Assembly (NCBI GenBank): GCA_018806915.1
Contig: JAGKQI010000052.1
Location: 186,001 to 250,000 of the forward strand
Direction: 5' to 3'
DNA: 64,000 bases
Origin: Phytophthora colocasiae
Lineage: Eukaryota > Oomycota > Peronosporomycetes > Peronosporales > Peronosporaceae
The stretch's first letter is position 1; each line of letters opens with the position of its first letter. The position numbers and the translations under genes are program-made. Shown piece after piece: positions 54,173 through 64,000 of the stretch. The notes beneath the pieces were generated by a model that saw only the letters and a list, made by a program, of their open reading frames with translations, was not told where the DNA came from and made no database searches.

Positions 54173-55906
54173 CTAAGACGACGTTGGGGCGGCTACCTTA
54201 TCAGGGTCGTCCTCCTCTTCTTCTTCCTCCTCGCTGGGCTGATCCGAGTCGTCGTCCAATCCACTGTTGACGGTAGCCGCGATCTCGGCCGTGTAAGAGC
54301 CGTCTGAACGCATGATCGGAATCCAACCCGCCGTCTTCATCTCCTTCGGTGTCACTGGAGGTACGAACCTTGGTCGATACGACCCCTGCTTGAGCCGGGT
54401 GTCGATACCGTCAGCCAACTGCTCGATCCTCTTGTTATCCAGTAACTTGGCCCAGACCCCCTTAGTAGTGTCGCCAGACCACCACGCGTGCCAGGGATAT
54501 AGCTTCTTGACGACGTCCAACCGGACCAAAGCCAGTGCCTCGTCGGTCAGCCGAAGGTCTACTTCCTTTTCCGGGTCAAGAGCCTCCGTGTAGACGAGCA
54601 ACTCTGTGATGTTCCTGAAACCACCTTGGTCGAGATGGAAGGGCTTCAGTGCGTTCTGGACCCGAGCTGTGTACTCCGGCCGGTCTTGAACGAAGAGCAC
54701 TCCCAGGTTCTGGATGGTCGGACCGACATAGGACTTGGCCGACGGTGAGTTCCTGTTGGGCTGGCCTCCGAACCACATCAGGAGTCGGTCCCCGCCCGCT
54801 TTCTCGAATCGCTTGAGGAAGTCGTAGTACCCCCACGTCTCGATGCACAAACTTAGAAACCGAAGGCGCTCAGCGCAAGCGGCTTGTCGGCCTTGCCGTC
54901 GGGAATTTCGCTGGTAGTTCACCCTCAACGGCACATTAAGCTGCCAGTCGAAGAAGTGGCTACGATAACCCATCCAGAACCGCCAGTGAGCCGCATGCAG
55001 GTTTGGGTAATCCTCCGGGTCGTACCAGACCTTCGAACCGGTCCAGGGGTACGCTAACTCGTACGGCAGCTTGTGCATGTTGGCGGCCTTGCGGTAGATT
55101 GCCTCGACATCCTGGACGACCTCAACGGCAGTATTGTCGGCGAGTGGATGAGGGTTGAAATCCGTCTCCCCCTGAGCACTTGGACGAGGCTTTCCCAACT
55201 CCAGAAGCGCAGTACCCACAGTTGAATTCTTAGGTGACTTGGTCGTCTTGGACGTCGTCAGGTCTACCACCGGAGTAGGTGCAGTGGACGTCGCCGGACT
55301 AGACTGGGTCTTCTTTGCCTTTCCTGACTTCTTCGCAGTATCAGTTTGAGGAGTACTACCTGGAGTCGACAAATGCGGAGTGGCCTTGAACTTCTTCTTC
55401 GGTGGCTCCGAACTGATCTCTGGTTCAACCAAGTTTTGCGTGTTCGAGAAACGGGAGTGCACGTATGCGGTTGGAGCCTCCTGTTGGAGGGACGGCTTGG
55501 GCAGTAAGTTGACGGGAGCTGTGAAGGCCAAGTCGACGTCGGGATCGTCGTCCAAGAGTGCTTCGGCCAGTTGGTCCAGAACGTATAATCCACTTGAGTC
55601 ACGGTTGACTGAAAGCTTCTCGCGCATCTCACTCCAGAATTTGCGCTGCGCTTGCTTCTCGAGACGCTCGTCCAACTCCGACTCGTGCGTCGACACGAGC
55701 GCGGTGATCTGTGCCACGAGGTCGGAGGACAGGCCTGGTTGGTCCGGAGACGACGCAGCTGGAGGAGGATCGGCGGCGGGAGACGGAGCGCGGGAGGGAT
55801 GACTGCGACCCATGAGTGTGGTGGTGCTCGGCTTGTGTGGTCCGTGGTGATTTGGAGAATGAGCTTCTCTACCCGGCGAACAGAGCGGCGATAGGGAGGG
55901 GCCCAT
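54173..55906 (-). CDS. 577-residue antisense protein of Gypsy C, function unknown
   Basis: An uninterrupted frame on the strand opposite gag-pol, between integrase and the 3' LTR. The N-terminal 100 residues are Ser/Pro-rich with a short helical, charged stretch (ESELDERLEKQAQRKFWSEM). Residues about 150-240 are Ser/Thr/Lys-rich with a possible basic nuclear signal (PPKKKFKA). The C-terminal 320 residues look folded and Trp-rich (AHWRFWMGYRSHFFDW, AERLRFLSLCIETWGYYDF, LYPWHAWWSGDTTKGVW) and end in a run of Glu and Asp. I recognise no family. It could be an env-like or accessory retroelement protein or a captured host gene. No clear Inr+FPR promoter is visible upstream. Confidence 0.65.
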   Translation of the reverse strand: MGPSLSPLCSPGREAHSPNHHGPHKPSTTTLMGRSHPSRAPSPAADPPPAASSPDQPGLSSDLVAQITALVSTHESELDERLEKQAQRKFWSEMREKLSVNRDSSGLYVLDQLAEALLDDDPDVDLAFTAPVNLLPKPSLQQEAPTAYVHSRFSNTQNLVEPEISSEPPKKKFKATPHLSTPGSTPQTDTAKKSGKAKKTQSSPATSTAPTPVVDLTTSKTTKSPKNSTVGTALLELGKPRPSAQGETDFNPHPLADNTAVEVVQDVEAIYRKAANMHKLPYELAYPWTGSKVWYDPEDYPNLHAAHWRFWMGYRSHFFDWQLNVPLRVNYQRNSRRQGRQAACAERLRFLSLCIETWGYYDFLKRFEKAGGDRLLMWFGGQPNRNSPSAKSYVGPTIQNLGVLFVQDRPEYTARVQNALKPFHLDQGGFRNITELLVYTEALDPEKEVDLRLTDEALALVRLDVVKKLYPWHAWWSGDTTKGVWAKLLDNKRIEQLADGIDTRLKQGSYRPRFVPPVTPKEMKTAGWIPIMRSDGSYTAEIAATVNSGLDDDSDQPSEEEEEEEDDPDKVAAPTSS

Positions 55907-56671
55907 CTATGAGGGACCAGGTGCATCGGGACGAGGCCTGTGTGTTTCTTCTAAAAGTCCTGGAATTCTGCTCGTGAGACTATCGACCGTTGGCCAAGAG
56001 AGTGTCTATTTGGGTGGAGTGCGACGTCCCTACAGGTAGGGGCGAATTTCCTTCTAACGGTGCTTCCCACGAGTTGAACTGCTTTCGGCTACGAAGAGGA
56101 CAGCTCATTCCGCTATCTACCATCGTCCGCCCAGTCTACTCTCCGGCTAATCCCTATACCCTGCAACCATTTACGACTTTTCCGTCCTGATCAACCGAGT
56201 TACTTCTCAACTGCCGGCCCGTCGATTATCCTGCTACTACCTACGGCTACTCTGTTCCGACCGACCGAGTTACTTGCCGACCGTCTACCTTACGAACTCT
56301 CTCTTTGCCGAGCCTACTCCTAGAAGACACCTACGTTCCCGCCGCGGTTGCCCTGCTGACGAAGTTGGCGTGACTACCCTGCCGATGGATCCGTCATCTA
56401 CTCGAGGCGTGCTGCTACAACTATCCCGTACCCTGCTTCGATACCCCCTACTACTCCCTACCCTGGTGCCACTACGTCTACTTCAACTTCAAGTTCGACT
56501 ACGACCTCTCGCCATGCGACTACTTCTACGACTACTCCCTGTGCTGTCTATTCTTTAGTGGACGAAGACTACATCACCCTAACTGACGAAGAGCTCCGCG
56601 TGGTCAAGTGCCTCCGGGACATGGAGCGCGACCGCGTTGTGCGAGGACGCACAACGTTAGGTCGGGGAGTT
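55907..56671 (+). other. 3' module of Gypsy C with Ser/Thr-rich plus-strand stretch and polypurine tract
   Basis: Upstream of the 3' LTR a plus-strand stretch from about 56410 reads Thr/Ser/Pro-rich (TTSTSTSSSTTTSRHATTST), then YITLTDEELRVVKCLRDMER to about 56640. It is open but short and lacks a clear start, so coding is uncertain. GGTCGGGGAGT (56661-56671) abuts the LTR and is the likely polypurine tract. The region also has to hold any promoter for the antisense gene. Confidence 0.45.
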
Positions 56672-57054
56672 TGTCCCGTACCCGGGAATATAGTGTGTGA
56701 ACCAGCGTCGGGCGCGCACTATGTCCCGGGGCCTTGTCCAACGTCGCCTACTGTCCGTGTCTGAGGTCCAGTTTGGAGGTACCTCTCATCTACTACTGCC
56801 TCGTCTACCATCATACTGTCGTGAGAGGACGGATGTCATGCCTAGTCTCAATGCTCTTCTACTCCGGTGAGGTGTCATCCCTACAAGTGCTGGTCCAGAC
56901 CGCCCAGAAATCTAGTCAGTCGTGTATCTACCAAGTTAAGAACAACCAAAAACAAGAAGAAAGAAGTTTGCATTTTACGTATTCCTTAAGCTCCCCGCCC
57001 AGACCTACTCGATAACAGTCCGCAACTACTCGACCCTTAACCGGATATACGACA
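56672..57054 (+). repeat. 3' LTR of Gypsy C
   Basis: Identical to the 5' LTR except for two A/G differences and followed by the target duplication CGAG at 57055-57058. Confidence 0.92.
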
Positions 57055-57273
57055 CGAGTCCGAGAAACACTGAGAAGAGAAAACCGAACCGCGATACGAT
57101 GGTGGTAAAATCGTGAGCAACACGACGAGGCCAAGCGCTGGTGAAGCTGCATGTTTCATCGACGGCACGGCGGACTTGAAAGTCTTGGCGAAATGAATGG
57201 CTTGCCGATGACAGACATACGTCTGTTTGGGAGATTCCTTTATCAAGATGTTGGAAATTGAGCTGAAGGAGCA

Positions 57274-58020
57274 ATACCGTATAACCGGTGTCAATTACGA
57301 CGTGTATACTGGTGTTCACATGTCACAGGTAAGAATTGCAAACGAATTATGAATAGCTGAACCTATATTTAGCACAGAATCTAATCGATGATGTCGTTCT
57401 CTGATGCAGCGTCTTCGTCGATCAATTGCAGCTTTTCTAGTTGTTCGGCCACAGCATCAGCTGCCTTGATGTCCAGGTTTAGCAACAGACTCGGCTAGAA
57501 TTCCTTTAAACCCGTTGCTGATGGTTGATGAGCTCAAATCGCGCCATGCGTCAACAGCCCACTCCACAATGTCAGTTCTACCAGGGGCCGATATGCGCTG
57601 TCTTTCATTGCCACGGAGCTGGTCCCCCAGCCAGGAAGTCCATCGTAGTTGTAGGCGGCGTTTCAGTGGGCGATTCCACGCAACATCTGCCGGTTGGCAC
57701 ACTCCAGTATGCCCTGATGGTACTTTGAGCAGGTGAACGTTATTTTGGCCGCATAAGAAACCACCTCATCTGTCAGTGACCCGAAAAGTCGTCAAGCAAC
57801 AACAGAAGAGGAACGTCGGGGTTGCTGCGATCTTTGAAATGGTAATCCAGCCAAATGATGGTTAGTTTAGCATTCCTCCGTCTTGACCCGCCCCCATTGT
57901 CGTTGAACGAATGGCTGTGTATTGCGTGCTTTTAGCGGCCGGTGAGGTCCATTTTATGCCGCATTTTTATGAGCAATCGGAAAATATCAGACGTCGGAAT
58001 TGACACCGGTTATACGGTAT
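57274..58020. repeat. 23-bp perfect inverted repeat around the pogo-like relic
   Basis: 57274-57296 (starting ATACCGTATAACCGG) is the exact reverse complement of 57998-58020. Similarity continues weakly on both sides (CGACGT and GTTCAC). It may be two oppositely placed copies of one transposase exon or an old terminal repeat. Confidence 0.6.
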
Positions 58021-58480
58021 AGAGGTGAACACGTGGGTTTTCTGGACGACAACCGGGGGCACGTGGTCTCCGTACATGACCCGAACGTTGCGTTTGTTGA
58101 TATATTTGTCGAACAATTGGATCAACGCGTTGTTAAAGAGGCGGGTGGTGTCAGCTCCTGGAAGTCTCACCACAGCGCAGCTCCCAGCTCCTAGAACAGC
58201 CGCCAGGGGGAGTAAACGTGAACTGGGTAATTCCATGTGCCAATGACACACACAACGCCCAAAGGTTCCAGTCAAATGTAAGACAGTTCAGGATGTTGAG
58301 CGATTTAAGCTTCGGTTTGGACGGGTCGTTCAAGTAGTTGAGGAAGTACTGGATCTCCGATTGAATCAACGCAATTTCTATGGCGAATAACTCCTGTGAG
58401 TGTTTGTGGAGATCCTTCCATACAGCGTTTCAGGCATTCAGCTCGCTGCCCTAGTGGGAAACCATATTGGTTACATGTAC
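57360..58480 (-). pseudogene. Pogo/jerky-like (DDE_1) transposase relic
   Basis: The minus strand reads LLLLLDDFSGH near 57800, and 57702-57457 reads CQPADVAWNRPLKRRLQLRW with TDIVEWAVDAWRDLSSSTIS. Both are characteristic of the DDE_1 domain of pogo/jerky-type transposases, with the Asp of the second catalytic motif. Fragments upstream (58275-57967, DKYINKRNVRVMYGDHVPPV) may belong to the same gene. Stops and frame changes are frequent, and no terminal repeats with TA duplication were found. Confidence 0.6.
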
Positions 58481-58851
58481 AAAGTGTAATTTACCCCTTT
58501 GGTTGCGATTGAACCAGCAAAACAATTAACACCTTCGTTCCGAACGGTACTCGCCTCAGGCGGCTAAGCGCATGTCGTAAGATACGCCATAACAAGTCAC
58601 TAGATATTTGTATGAGCCATCTGTTTGGCTTGCGGGAAGATGAATAAATTATCAACAGGTTTTCCGGTCAATGTCGTAACTCATACCGCATTGCGGTAGA
58701 GTAATGGTGGGTCAATGTCGTAACTAACTCCTATTGCAGTCAACAGCTGATCAGGGACATGCACTTCTACGCAACTCATTCCAGAAAACGCGCAAAAGCA
58801 GGTACGTTGGCTCAACAATCTTGTATTAAATTGCACGAAACTTACCACTCA

Positions 58852-61746
58852 TCACATGACACGCAGCCTACCAGACGATGCCTCGCCACCACTTTCTTCA
58901 TTGTCGTCATCATCGCTTTCCTCACCCTCGCTCCTGCCCTCGCGCCGAAGCTGGAGCTCGCGCCGGGTTTTCTTCCGCTTTCCAGCGTTCTGGCCTGGCC
59001 GCCTCAACACGACGCGCTTCCCTAAGTTGGTCGGAATATCCTGCCCGGCCCCGAAGTCATCGTGCCAGATGTCATAGCACGTCTTGGCAACGCCCTTGTA
59101 CTCCCGCCGGAACTTATTGCACAGCCAGCACTTCGCGTCGTCCACCGAACACCTCTCACAATAGTACGTAGTTGCATACGACTTCTTTTTCTCTGTCCGC
59201 AGAAGCGCACAGACCTTACATGACCGTTGGCGCCTCTTCTGAACGCCGCTAACAGTTACCCAATCTTCTGACTGTTGAAGTGCGTGTGCTAGGCGGACGG
59301 GTGTGCGCCTTCTCTTCTGGCTTGACGAAGGCGGTGTTGCTTGAACACCTGCAAAGTCCTCAGCCTTGACCTGCAGGAGCTGATTCTGGAGGACTGCGAA
59401 CCACTCGGACCTCGGCATGGCGACTGTGCTCTTGATCTTGGCCGCCGCCTTGTGCGTCAGGAACGCGTTCACTAGCGCGAGATCGAGAAACCCCAAAAAT
59501 AGCCCTTTGTAATACTTCTGAAAGCGGGTTGACATTTGCAGCGAATATGTCTGGAGGCGGAGCTTGTCGTGGCGATCCACTCCGCCCATCCAGTTCTGAT
59601 AGTCGTTGACGGACTGCGGACACCCCACTTGCAGAGCGCCCACACGCTTGACCTTCCTTTCGATCGTGGACGGTGTCATGACGGAGCCCGTGCAGAGATA
59701 GTAAACGGGCTTCCTGTCCCACCAGAGACAGGAGGACATGCTGGGCACAGCGACAGAGCGCGAAAAGAGGAATGTGCCACGGGGGCTGGCCGCGTCTTGC
59801 TCTTGGACTGGATGGCCTTGTTGAATCCCAAGCGGTTCGTCTGGATGGTCCCAACCACGTAAACGTTCATCTTGAGTAGCTCCACCGCCAGAAGAATGGA
59901 CGAGTAGAATCTGTCGACGACAACAGCGTGCCAGTGGTGACGCGACTCAGGGGTAAATGCAGCATTTAGGTTGCGAAGTACAGCTGCGGCTCCTGTCTTG
60001 AAGTCAATTCCGTTATGAGATCCATCAATGCTGTTTCGCTTGCCTACGTAAACTTCAAATCTAAGAAACAGTTACGACATAAAGATATGTTAGTATCTGC
60101 TGAATACCGTCAGTTACGACATAGAAAAAATGACAAAAAAAATACCTGTGACAGTAAGCGGTCTTTGCGTCACACAGCATAAATAGTTTGGAGCCGTACC
60201 GGTGCGGCTTGTCCGACATGAACATGCGAGTGGGGTTGCGCCTCGATGTCGCAGGCAGGACGCCTTCATCGAAGGAGAAGACGGCCGGAAGAGTCCAGCC
60301 CGACAAAAAGCGCTCTTGAATCTTATCAGCGACTGGACGCAGCTTCCACAGCTTATCGCGTCCATGATCTACGGTATTGTCTACAAAGTGGAGGTCGCGC
60401 AGGATGTTTTGGCAGCGGTCACGCGTCATGTACCAGCCGAACAATCCGGCCGGAATAGCACCGTCCTCAACCAGCGTCCAATGCGCAGCAAAGCGCCTCC
60501 TCTGAGGGCACATCATCCGAGCCACCAGAAGCCCAGCTACATGAAGGATCTCGTGAGCTCCGTAGGCTTGCGTTGCCCTCAACCGACGCGCGATTTGTGC
60601 TACAGTCTCACAATGACGTCCTCTCTGCCGTGCAGCCATCTTTTCTGCTCGTTTGTCCACCTGCTGAAGGCAGTAGCGGTTAGTCTCGTTAGCGATCGAG
60701 ACCCACAGCGTTTTTGGGACGAAATACAGTAACGTCAGGAGTGGCGATCACCACACATCGAGAAGCTCAGCTACAGGTTTTGCCTCCTGTGCACCCAGCC
60801 CAGGGTACGAAGGCGCATCAGTCTCGAACTCCGCGGAGACGGGGGCCCATTCCATCGTCCGCAGAGTATTCTCCCGCTCCACGAGTGCTTCCTTGCTCAA
60901 AGAAGTGTCTCCAATGTGCAGTGACGCGAGGAAAACCTGATCCATTTCCTCCGCGTCACTGTCAGATAGCTCGTCCCCGTCCCCGTCGTACACATCGCCT
61001 CCAGCATCACCGTCGTCATCAAAAATGCCGTCACCTTCGCTCTCGTCGCCAGAGCTGAGGTCCTCATACTCGCTACTATTTTCTTCTTTCTGCAGCAAGT
61101 TTACATCAGTGTTGGGGATCGGCTGATTTCTGGTTCGTGGTGGGGGAGTAGCGGAGGGAGCGACAGCACGTTCGTCCTCCCCCTCACTCTCCAGCCCCGA
61201 TGCCTCCGACAGCAATTGCAGACTTGCTGCTGCGTCTCGATTCTCCTCATCCACACGAAGGTCTCTCTGCGAAAGGTCAAAGGCCCTGGCTACAGCGTTC
61301 TGAGAGAGGTCAGGCTCCGATGCATCCGAGTCCAGACCGAACAACTGCTCCACAGTGTTTTGCGACAACAGCACACTGGTGTCGATCTGCGAAGGTCGGA
61401 TGGTGGCATCGTCATTGCCACCATCACCTCCACCATCACTACCTACTTCCTCACCAACATGATCGCCTTGTACATGCTCACCAGTGCTGTCGGCTTCACC
61501 ATCTGAATCGGCTTCGTCTTCAATCAGCAGGCCAGATTGGAAGGCAAACTCAACGACTGCGCGCTCACCAACCATCACGTCGTTTTCTGGACTTGTATAC
61601 GTCCACTCTGTCTGGATTCCAGTGGGCTTCTTTGATGTCCACCCCGCCGCCCGGAGCTGTCTCCAAAGGTGTCCAAAGTCCACATCATGAGCTGCCGCGG
61701 CGGGGGCGGCGGAGGTGGCTGATTTCAAGCGGCGACTGGAACGCAT
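58852..61746 (-). pseudogene. piggyBac-like transposase with one intron, two lesions
   Basis: The transposase cuts and pastes the element at TTAA. ATG at 61746 lies just below an Inr+FPR promoter. An acidic N-terminal region (to about 60770) precedes the catalytic domain: VFSFDEGVLPATSRR (first Asp), AVVVDRFYSSILLAVELLK (second), YQNWMGGVDRHDKLRLQTYS (third). A Cys-rich C-terminal zinc-binding tail follows (CKVCALLRTEKK, YYCERCSVDDAKCWLCNKF). Exons are 61746-60146 and 60060-58852. Lesions: an in-frame TGA at 60748-60750 and a one-base loss in a C run at 59781-59785. Either may be real or an assembly error. Confidence 0.85.
60061..60145 (-). other. 85-bp intron in the piggyBac-like transposase
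   Basis: On the minus strand the sequence is CACAG/GTATTT ... TTTCTTAG/ATTTGAAG. Splicing joins YCHR to FEVYVGKRN in frame. The intron has the usual short oomycete length and pyrimidine-rich ends. It contains two copies of the subterminal motif (plus strand GTTACGACAT at 60071 and 60112). Confidence 0.8.
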
Positions 61747-61759
61747 TCTCGTCAGGCTG

Positions 61760-61775
61760 CAAATTGTCGAATGAG
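61760..61775 (-). promoter_or_regulatory. Inr+FPR core promoter of the piggyBac transposase
   Basis: The minus strand reads CTCATTCGACAATTTG, identical over 16 bases to the promoter of the CRN-like gene at 34690-34705. The ATG follows 14 bases downstream of the motif, at 61746. Confidence 0.7.
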
Positions 61776-62004
61776 TGGTGTCCGAGACCATTCCCTCCTC
61801 AACCCTCCCCCTGACCCGGTTTTGTGTAGTTTGTCGCAGAGACCTCTCACAGCTTATATAGTTCAGGTGCCTGCAAAACACTTGATTAAAGTATTGGAAA
61901 ATGGTTTCTGAGCCATGTTCTAATATAAATCGCTGTATGTCGTATAAGACGACATAGCAAAACAGATATGTCGTATTATACGACGTTCGGAACAAAGGTG
62001 TTAA

Positions 62005-62377
62005 TCAAGGTACATCTGCATTTTACGACACCAGGTGGATATCCTCGCAATTTGCAAGATGAATGGAGCAACGTCGTGTACAACAGGTGATCCGGATTAA
62101 TATGCAGCGTTAGTGCACAGCTGGAGGGATCTATTATCTCCGGGAGCAGCCGTCCTGCTTGTTCCTTTGGCGAGTTTGCCTAATGCGAAGACAGAACCTC
62201 ATCGTTATCGCGTGATCGACATCTCCGCTGCAAAATAAGTTGACAATCAAAGGACAACCACTCGGACGTGCGTGCCTTGACTCAAGGCCTTCGAGTTGCA
62301 GATCAAAACATGCAATTCCCGGAATAGTAAATGCTACCACATCAGCTCCAGGCACCTTCGTTTGCAAATTCTCCACC
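62005..62377. other. Upstream region of the third metalloprotease-like copy
   Basis: About 370 bases between the piggyBac right end and ATG at 62378. The frame is open from 62240 but without a likely start before 62378. No other feature recognised. Confidence 0.5.
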
Positions 62378-63150
62378 ATGGCGACAAATACTTCCAACTC
62401 CCGTTTCTCCGTCAAGCAGCTTCTGTTTACTGCAGTTGTGGCTGTGGCTGCCAGCAGCGCTCAAGCAGCTAACTCGACTTCGGCTAACCACGCCACTTTT
62501 AGGGAAATTACATCAACTGGCAACAAGTGTGTCCTTGGCAACCCCAACGCAGGAGGTGTCACCCGTGACCAGATCGACTGGGTCTGGGAGAACACCATGA
62601 AGAAGTACGTCCCCGCTGCCGCCTTCCAGAACCTCATCTTTGACCAGCTCGTGAACAACAAGGGCAAACTCAACTACTGTGTGCGTTGGGACAACGACAA
62701 ACCGTTGACAAAAGCCGTAGCGTTCAAGTTCCAGGCTATGATCGAGTCGCAGCTCAATTGTGGAACCACTGGTTGGTGGGTTACGAGTGCTGGCCGGTTG
62801 AAAAGATCGAAGTCACTGTAGTCGGCTTTGCTGTGAAGGACAAGTCCATCATGGATTGGACGGATGACTCTCTTCGGCACCATTTACGAAGGTATTTTGG
62901 ATGACGAAGGTAGTCCGAAATGCCCAGATGAGTGCTATAAGCACCAAGGTTGGGCTGCAACGATACAAGTGCTTGCAAAGGAACACCGTTCGACATGTCG
63001 TTGTGGCCGTCGACTTCTCCGGGTGAAGGTATCGGTGACCCTAGGTATCATAATGGTGAAGATGTGATTGTGGATATGGAGGCTCAGAATCGATTATTAG
63101 ACTCTGTCGACCGGCGATTAAGCCCCAGTGGAAGATTTTATTTTGGATCG
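62378..63150 (+). pseudogene. Secreted metalloprotease-like gene, third copy, truncated
   Basis: ATG at 62378 starts MATNTSNSRFSVKQLLFTAV, a good signal peptide ending near SSAQA. The mature part matches the copy at 31515-32582 (GVTRDQIDWVWENTMKKYVP, NYCVRWDNDKPLTKA). Frameshifts near 62755 (WNHWLVGYECWPVEK), 62865 (IYEGILDDEGSPKCPDECYK) and 62960 follow. The zinc-binding HEXXH region is missing; similarity ends near 63110. It lacks the Lys/Pro-rich linker of the other copies, so it represents a separate subfamily. Confidence 0.8.
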
Positions 63151-63274
63151 TATACTGAACTGATCAGGTTGACGACCTGGATTGCGGATCTGAAATGTGA
63201 ACAGGTTCCTATTGAACGAACAAACAATTTAAAGTGCGGAAGTTGATGCATTATGGAACCGTGCTAGTGGCTAC

Positions 63275-64000
63275 CTAACAAGTCCTAAAGTGTGGCGCTA
63301 GTGACGGGGGACAATCCGTCGTTAGTGGAACAAGCACTTCAAGCTCGTCATTGTCACTGTCGACGTCGGTAGGAATGCTGATGGCCGGAGAAAGCTGAAT
63401 AGTCTCGCGTGGAACTCGACGCGCACGCCCACGTGGAACATCAGCAACACGACGCACGTACTCTTGCGAAATTGTCTTTATCACTGTCACGAATGTTGCT
63501 ATCGAGGGATGCGGTGTCGGGAATTGGCTTTTGCTCGCGGTTAAATCGCTCGAGGGGATTATTGGTTCTTGCAATGAGCTCGTTTTCCAGCCTGAATACG
63601 TTCCAGACAAATATTGGTTAAGCCACGTGCGGTTAAAGTACCCCCAAAACTCCATTTATAGATCACTCCAGTAGCGTAAGAGCGATACTAAGGCAGGATG
63701 AGCCCAACCTAGAATTCGCGTAGGCTTGCTCAAATTTTCACGGTTTGGTGTAACGCAGTGGAATTGAAAGAACGGTACTGCCTCATCGAGTGAAAACGAG
63801 AGCGGTGGGATCTCGATTGATCCGTGCACGTTACCTGAGTAATGCTGGTTTATAGCGTGGTGCACACGTCGAATAACTTCTGCTCCGACAGGCCGCGAAC
63901 TACGTTAGGGTTTTCCGTTGAGTAGAATTGACGTCTTAACTCTTCCCAAACTTGACGCACAGGCCATGCAACGTGCTCAATAGCTAAAAGATCTGCTTGG
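63275..64000 (-). pseudogene. MULE-like transposase fragment at the window edge
   Basis: Minus strand, broken frames. 63621-63409 reads VWNVFRLENELIARTNNPLE followed by RFNRE, and 63655 on reads WGYFNRTWL, both matching the relic at 14944-15213. A tail with ISQEYVRRVADVPRGRARRV follows to about 63275. The upstream part (63900-64000, VWEELRRQFYSTENPNVVRG) continues beyond the window. The catalytic Asp/Glu positions cannot be placed. Confidence 0.55.

Larger units (their letters stand above)
42743..57054 (+). mobile_element. Complete Ty3/Gypsy element C, 14.3 kb, recent insertion
   Basis: LTRs of 383 bp at 42743-43125 and 56672-57054 differ at two positions. CGAG flanks both sides (42739-42742, 57055-57058). 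Plus-strand order: gag with two zinc knuckles, a long acidic region, protease, RT, RNase H, integrase, spacer, an antisense 577-codon frame, a Ser/Thr-rich stretch, polypurine tract (GGTCGGGGAGT, 56661-56671). A hAT-type element (49824-50688) is nested in RT. The element is far longer than most Gypsy elements because of the extra gag-side and 3' modules. Confidence 0.92.
58530..62000 (-). mobile_element. piggyBac-like DNA transposon, 3.47 kb, nearly intact
   Basis: TTAA flanks both ends (58526-58529, 62001-62004), the hallmark of piggyBac. The left end CACCTTCGTTCCGAACG and the reverse complement of the right end CACCTTTGTTCCGAACG are 17-bp TIRs with one mismatch. Subterminal TGTCGTA motifs occur three times on the left (58573, 58671, 58715) and as palindromic pairs on the right (61936-61985). 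A single minus-strand transposase gene fills the body. Confidence 0.9.

Noticed and set aside
61216..61814. Plus-strand frames rich in His, Leu and Arg opposite the piggyBac N-terminus
   Set aside because: Shadow of the acidic transposase N-terminal region.

Overview
The window looks like a repeat-dense, effector-bearing block of an oomycete nuclear genome, most likely Phytophthora or a close relative. The evidence is a Crinkler (CRN) gene start with an LFLAK motif, a C-terminal fragment of an NPP1/NLP necrosis-inducing protein, secreted metalloprotease-like genes, oomycete-type Inr+FPR core promoters (CTCATTCGACAATTTG), one short GT-AG intron, and a mixture of Ty3/Gypsy, Ty1/Copia, piggyBac, hAT, MULE-like and pogo-like elements. 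I recognise no housekeeping genes, tRNAs or rRNAs.

Layout. 1-5231: minus-strand Gypsy element A, 3' LTR end at 1-149, pol truncated inside RT by a second LTR (5232-5680). 5767-7065: an orphan Gypsy gag. About 7600-23849: plus-strand Gypsy element B, gag to integrase. It is broken by an LTR-like insert (10436-12060) and by a DNA transposon with terminal inverted repeats (14666-17687) that itself carries a solo LTR (15499-17014). 23850-25270: another full LTR. 25271-29182: decayed minus-strand Copia element D. 29559-32581: a 1.27-kb inverted duplication holding two head-to-head copies of a secreted metalloprotease-like gene, one open and one broken. 32713-37451: two divergent Crinkler-like genes, one open, one a pseudogene cut by Copia element E (37452-42258). 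Beyond E lies an NLP C-terminal fragment. 42743-57054: a complete 14.3-kb Gypsy element C with 383-bp LTRs differing at two positions and a 4-bp target duplication; a hAT-type element sits in its RT. 57360-58480: pogo-like transposase relics. 58530-62000: a nearly intact piggyBac-like element with TTAA target sites. 62378-63150: a third, broken metalloprotease-like copy. 63275-64000: a MULE-like transposase fragment running off the edge.

How it fits together. Host-type genes (metalloprotease, CRN, NLP) survive only as islands between nested transposons, the architecture known from gene-sparse effector regions of Phytophthora. Two things stand out beyond that. First, all three Gypsy elements carry a coding-looking reading frame on the strand opposite pol, placed after integrase; in element C this is an uninterrupted 577-codon frame. 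Second, elements A and B are each saturated with their own palindromic hexamer (TCCGGA in A, GGATCC in B).

Limits. Many broken frames differ from the expected frame by one base, often in short homopolymers, so some pseudogene calls may reflect assembly errors. Family names rest on motifs read by eye; no database search was possible.
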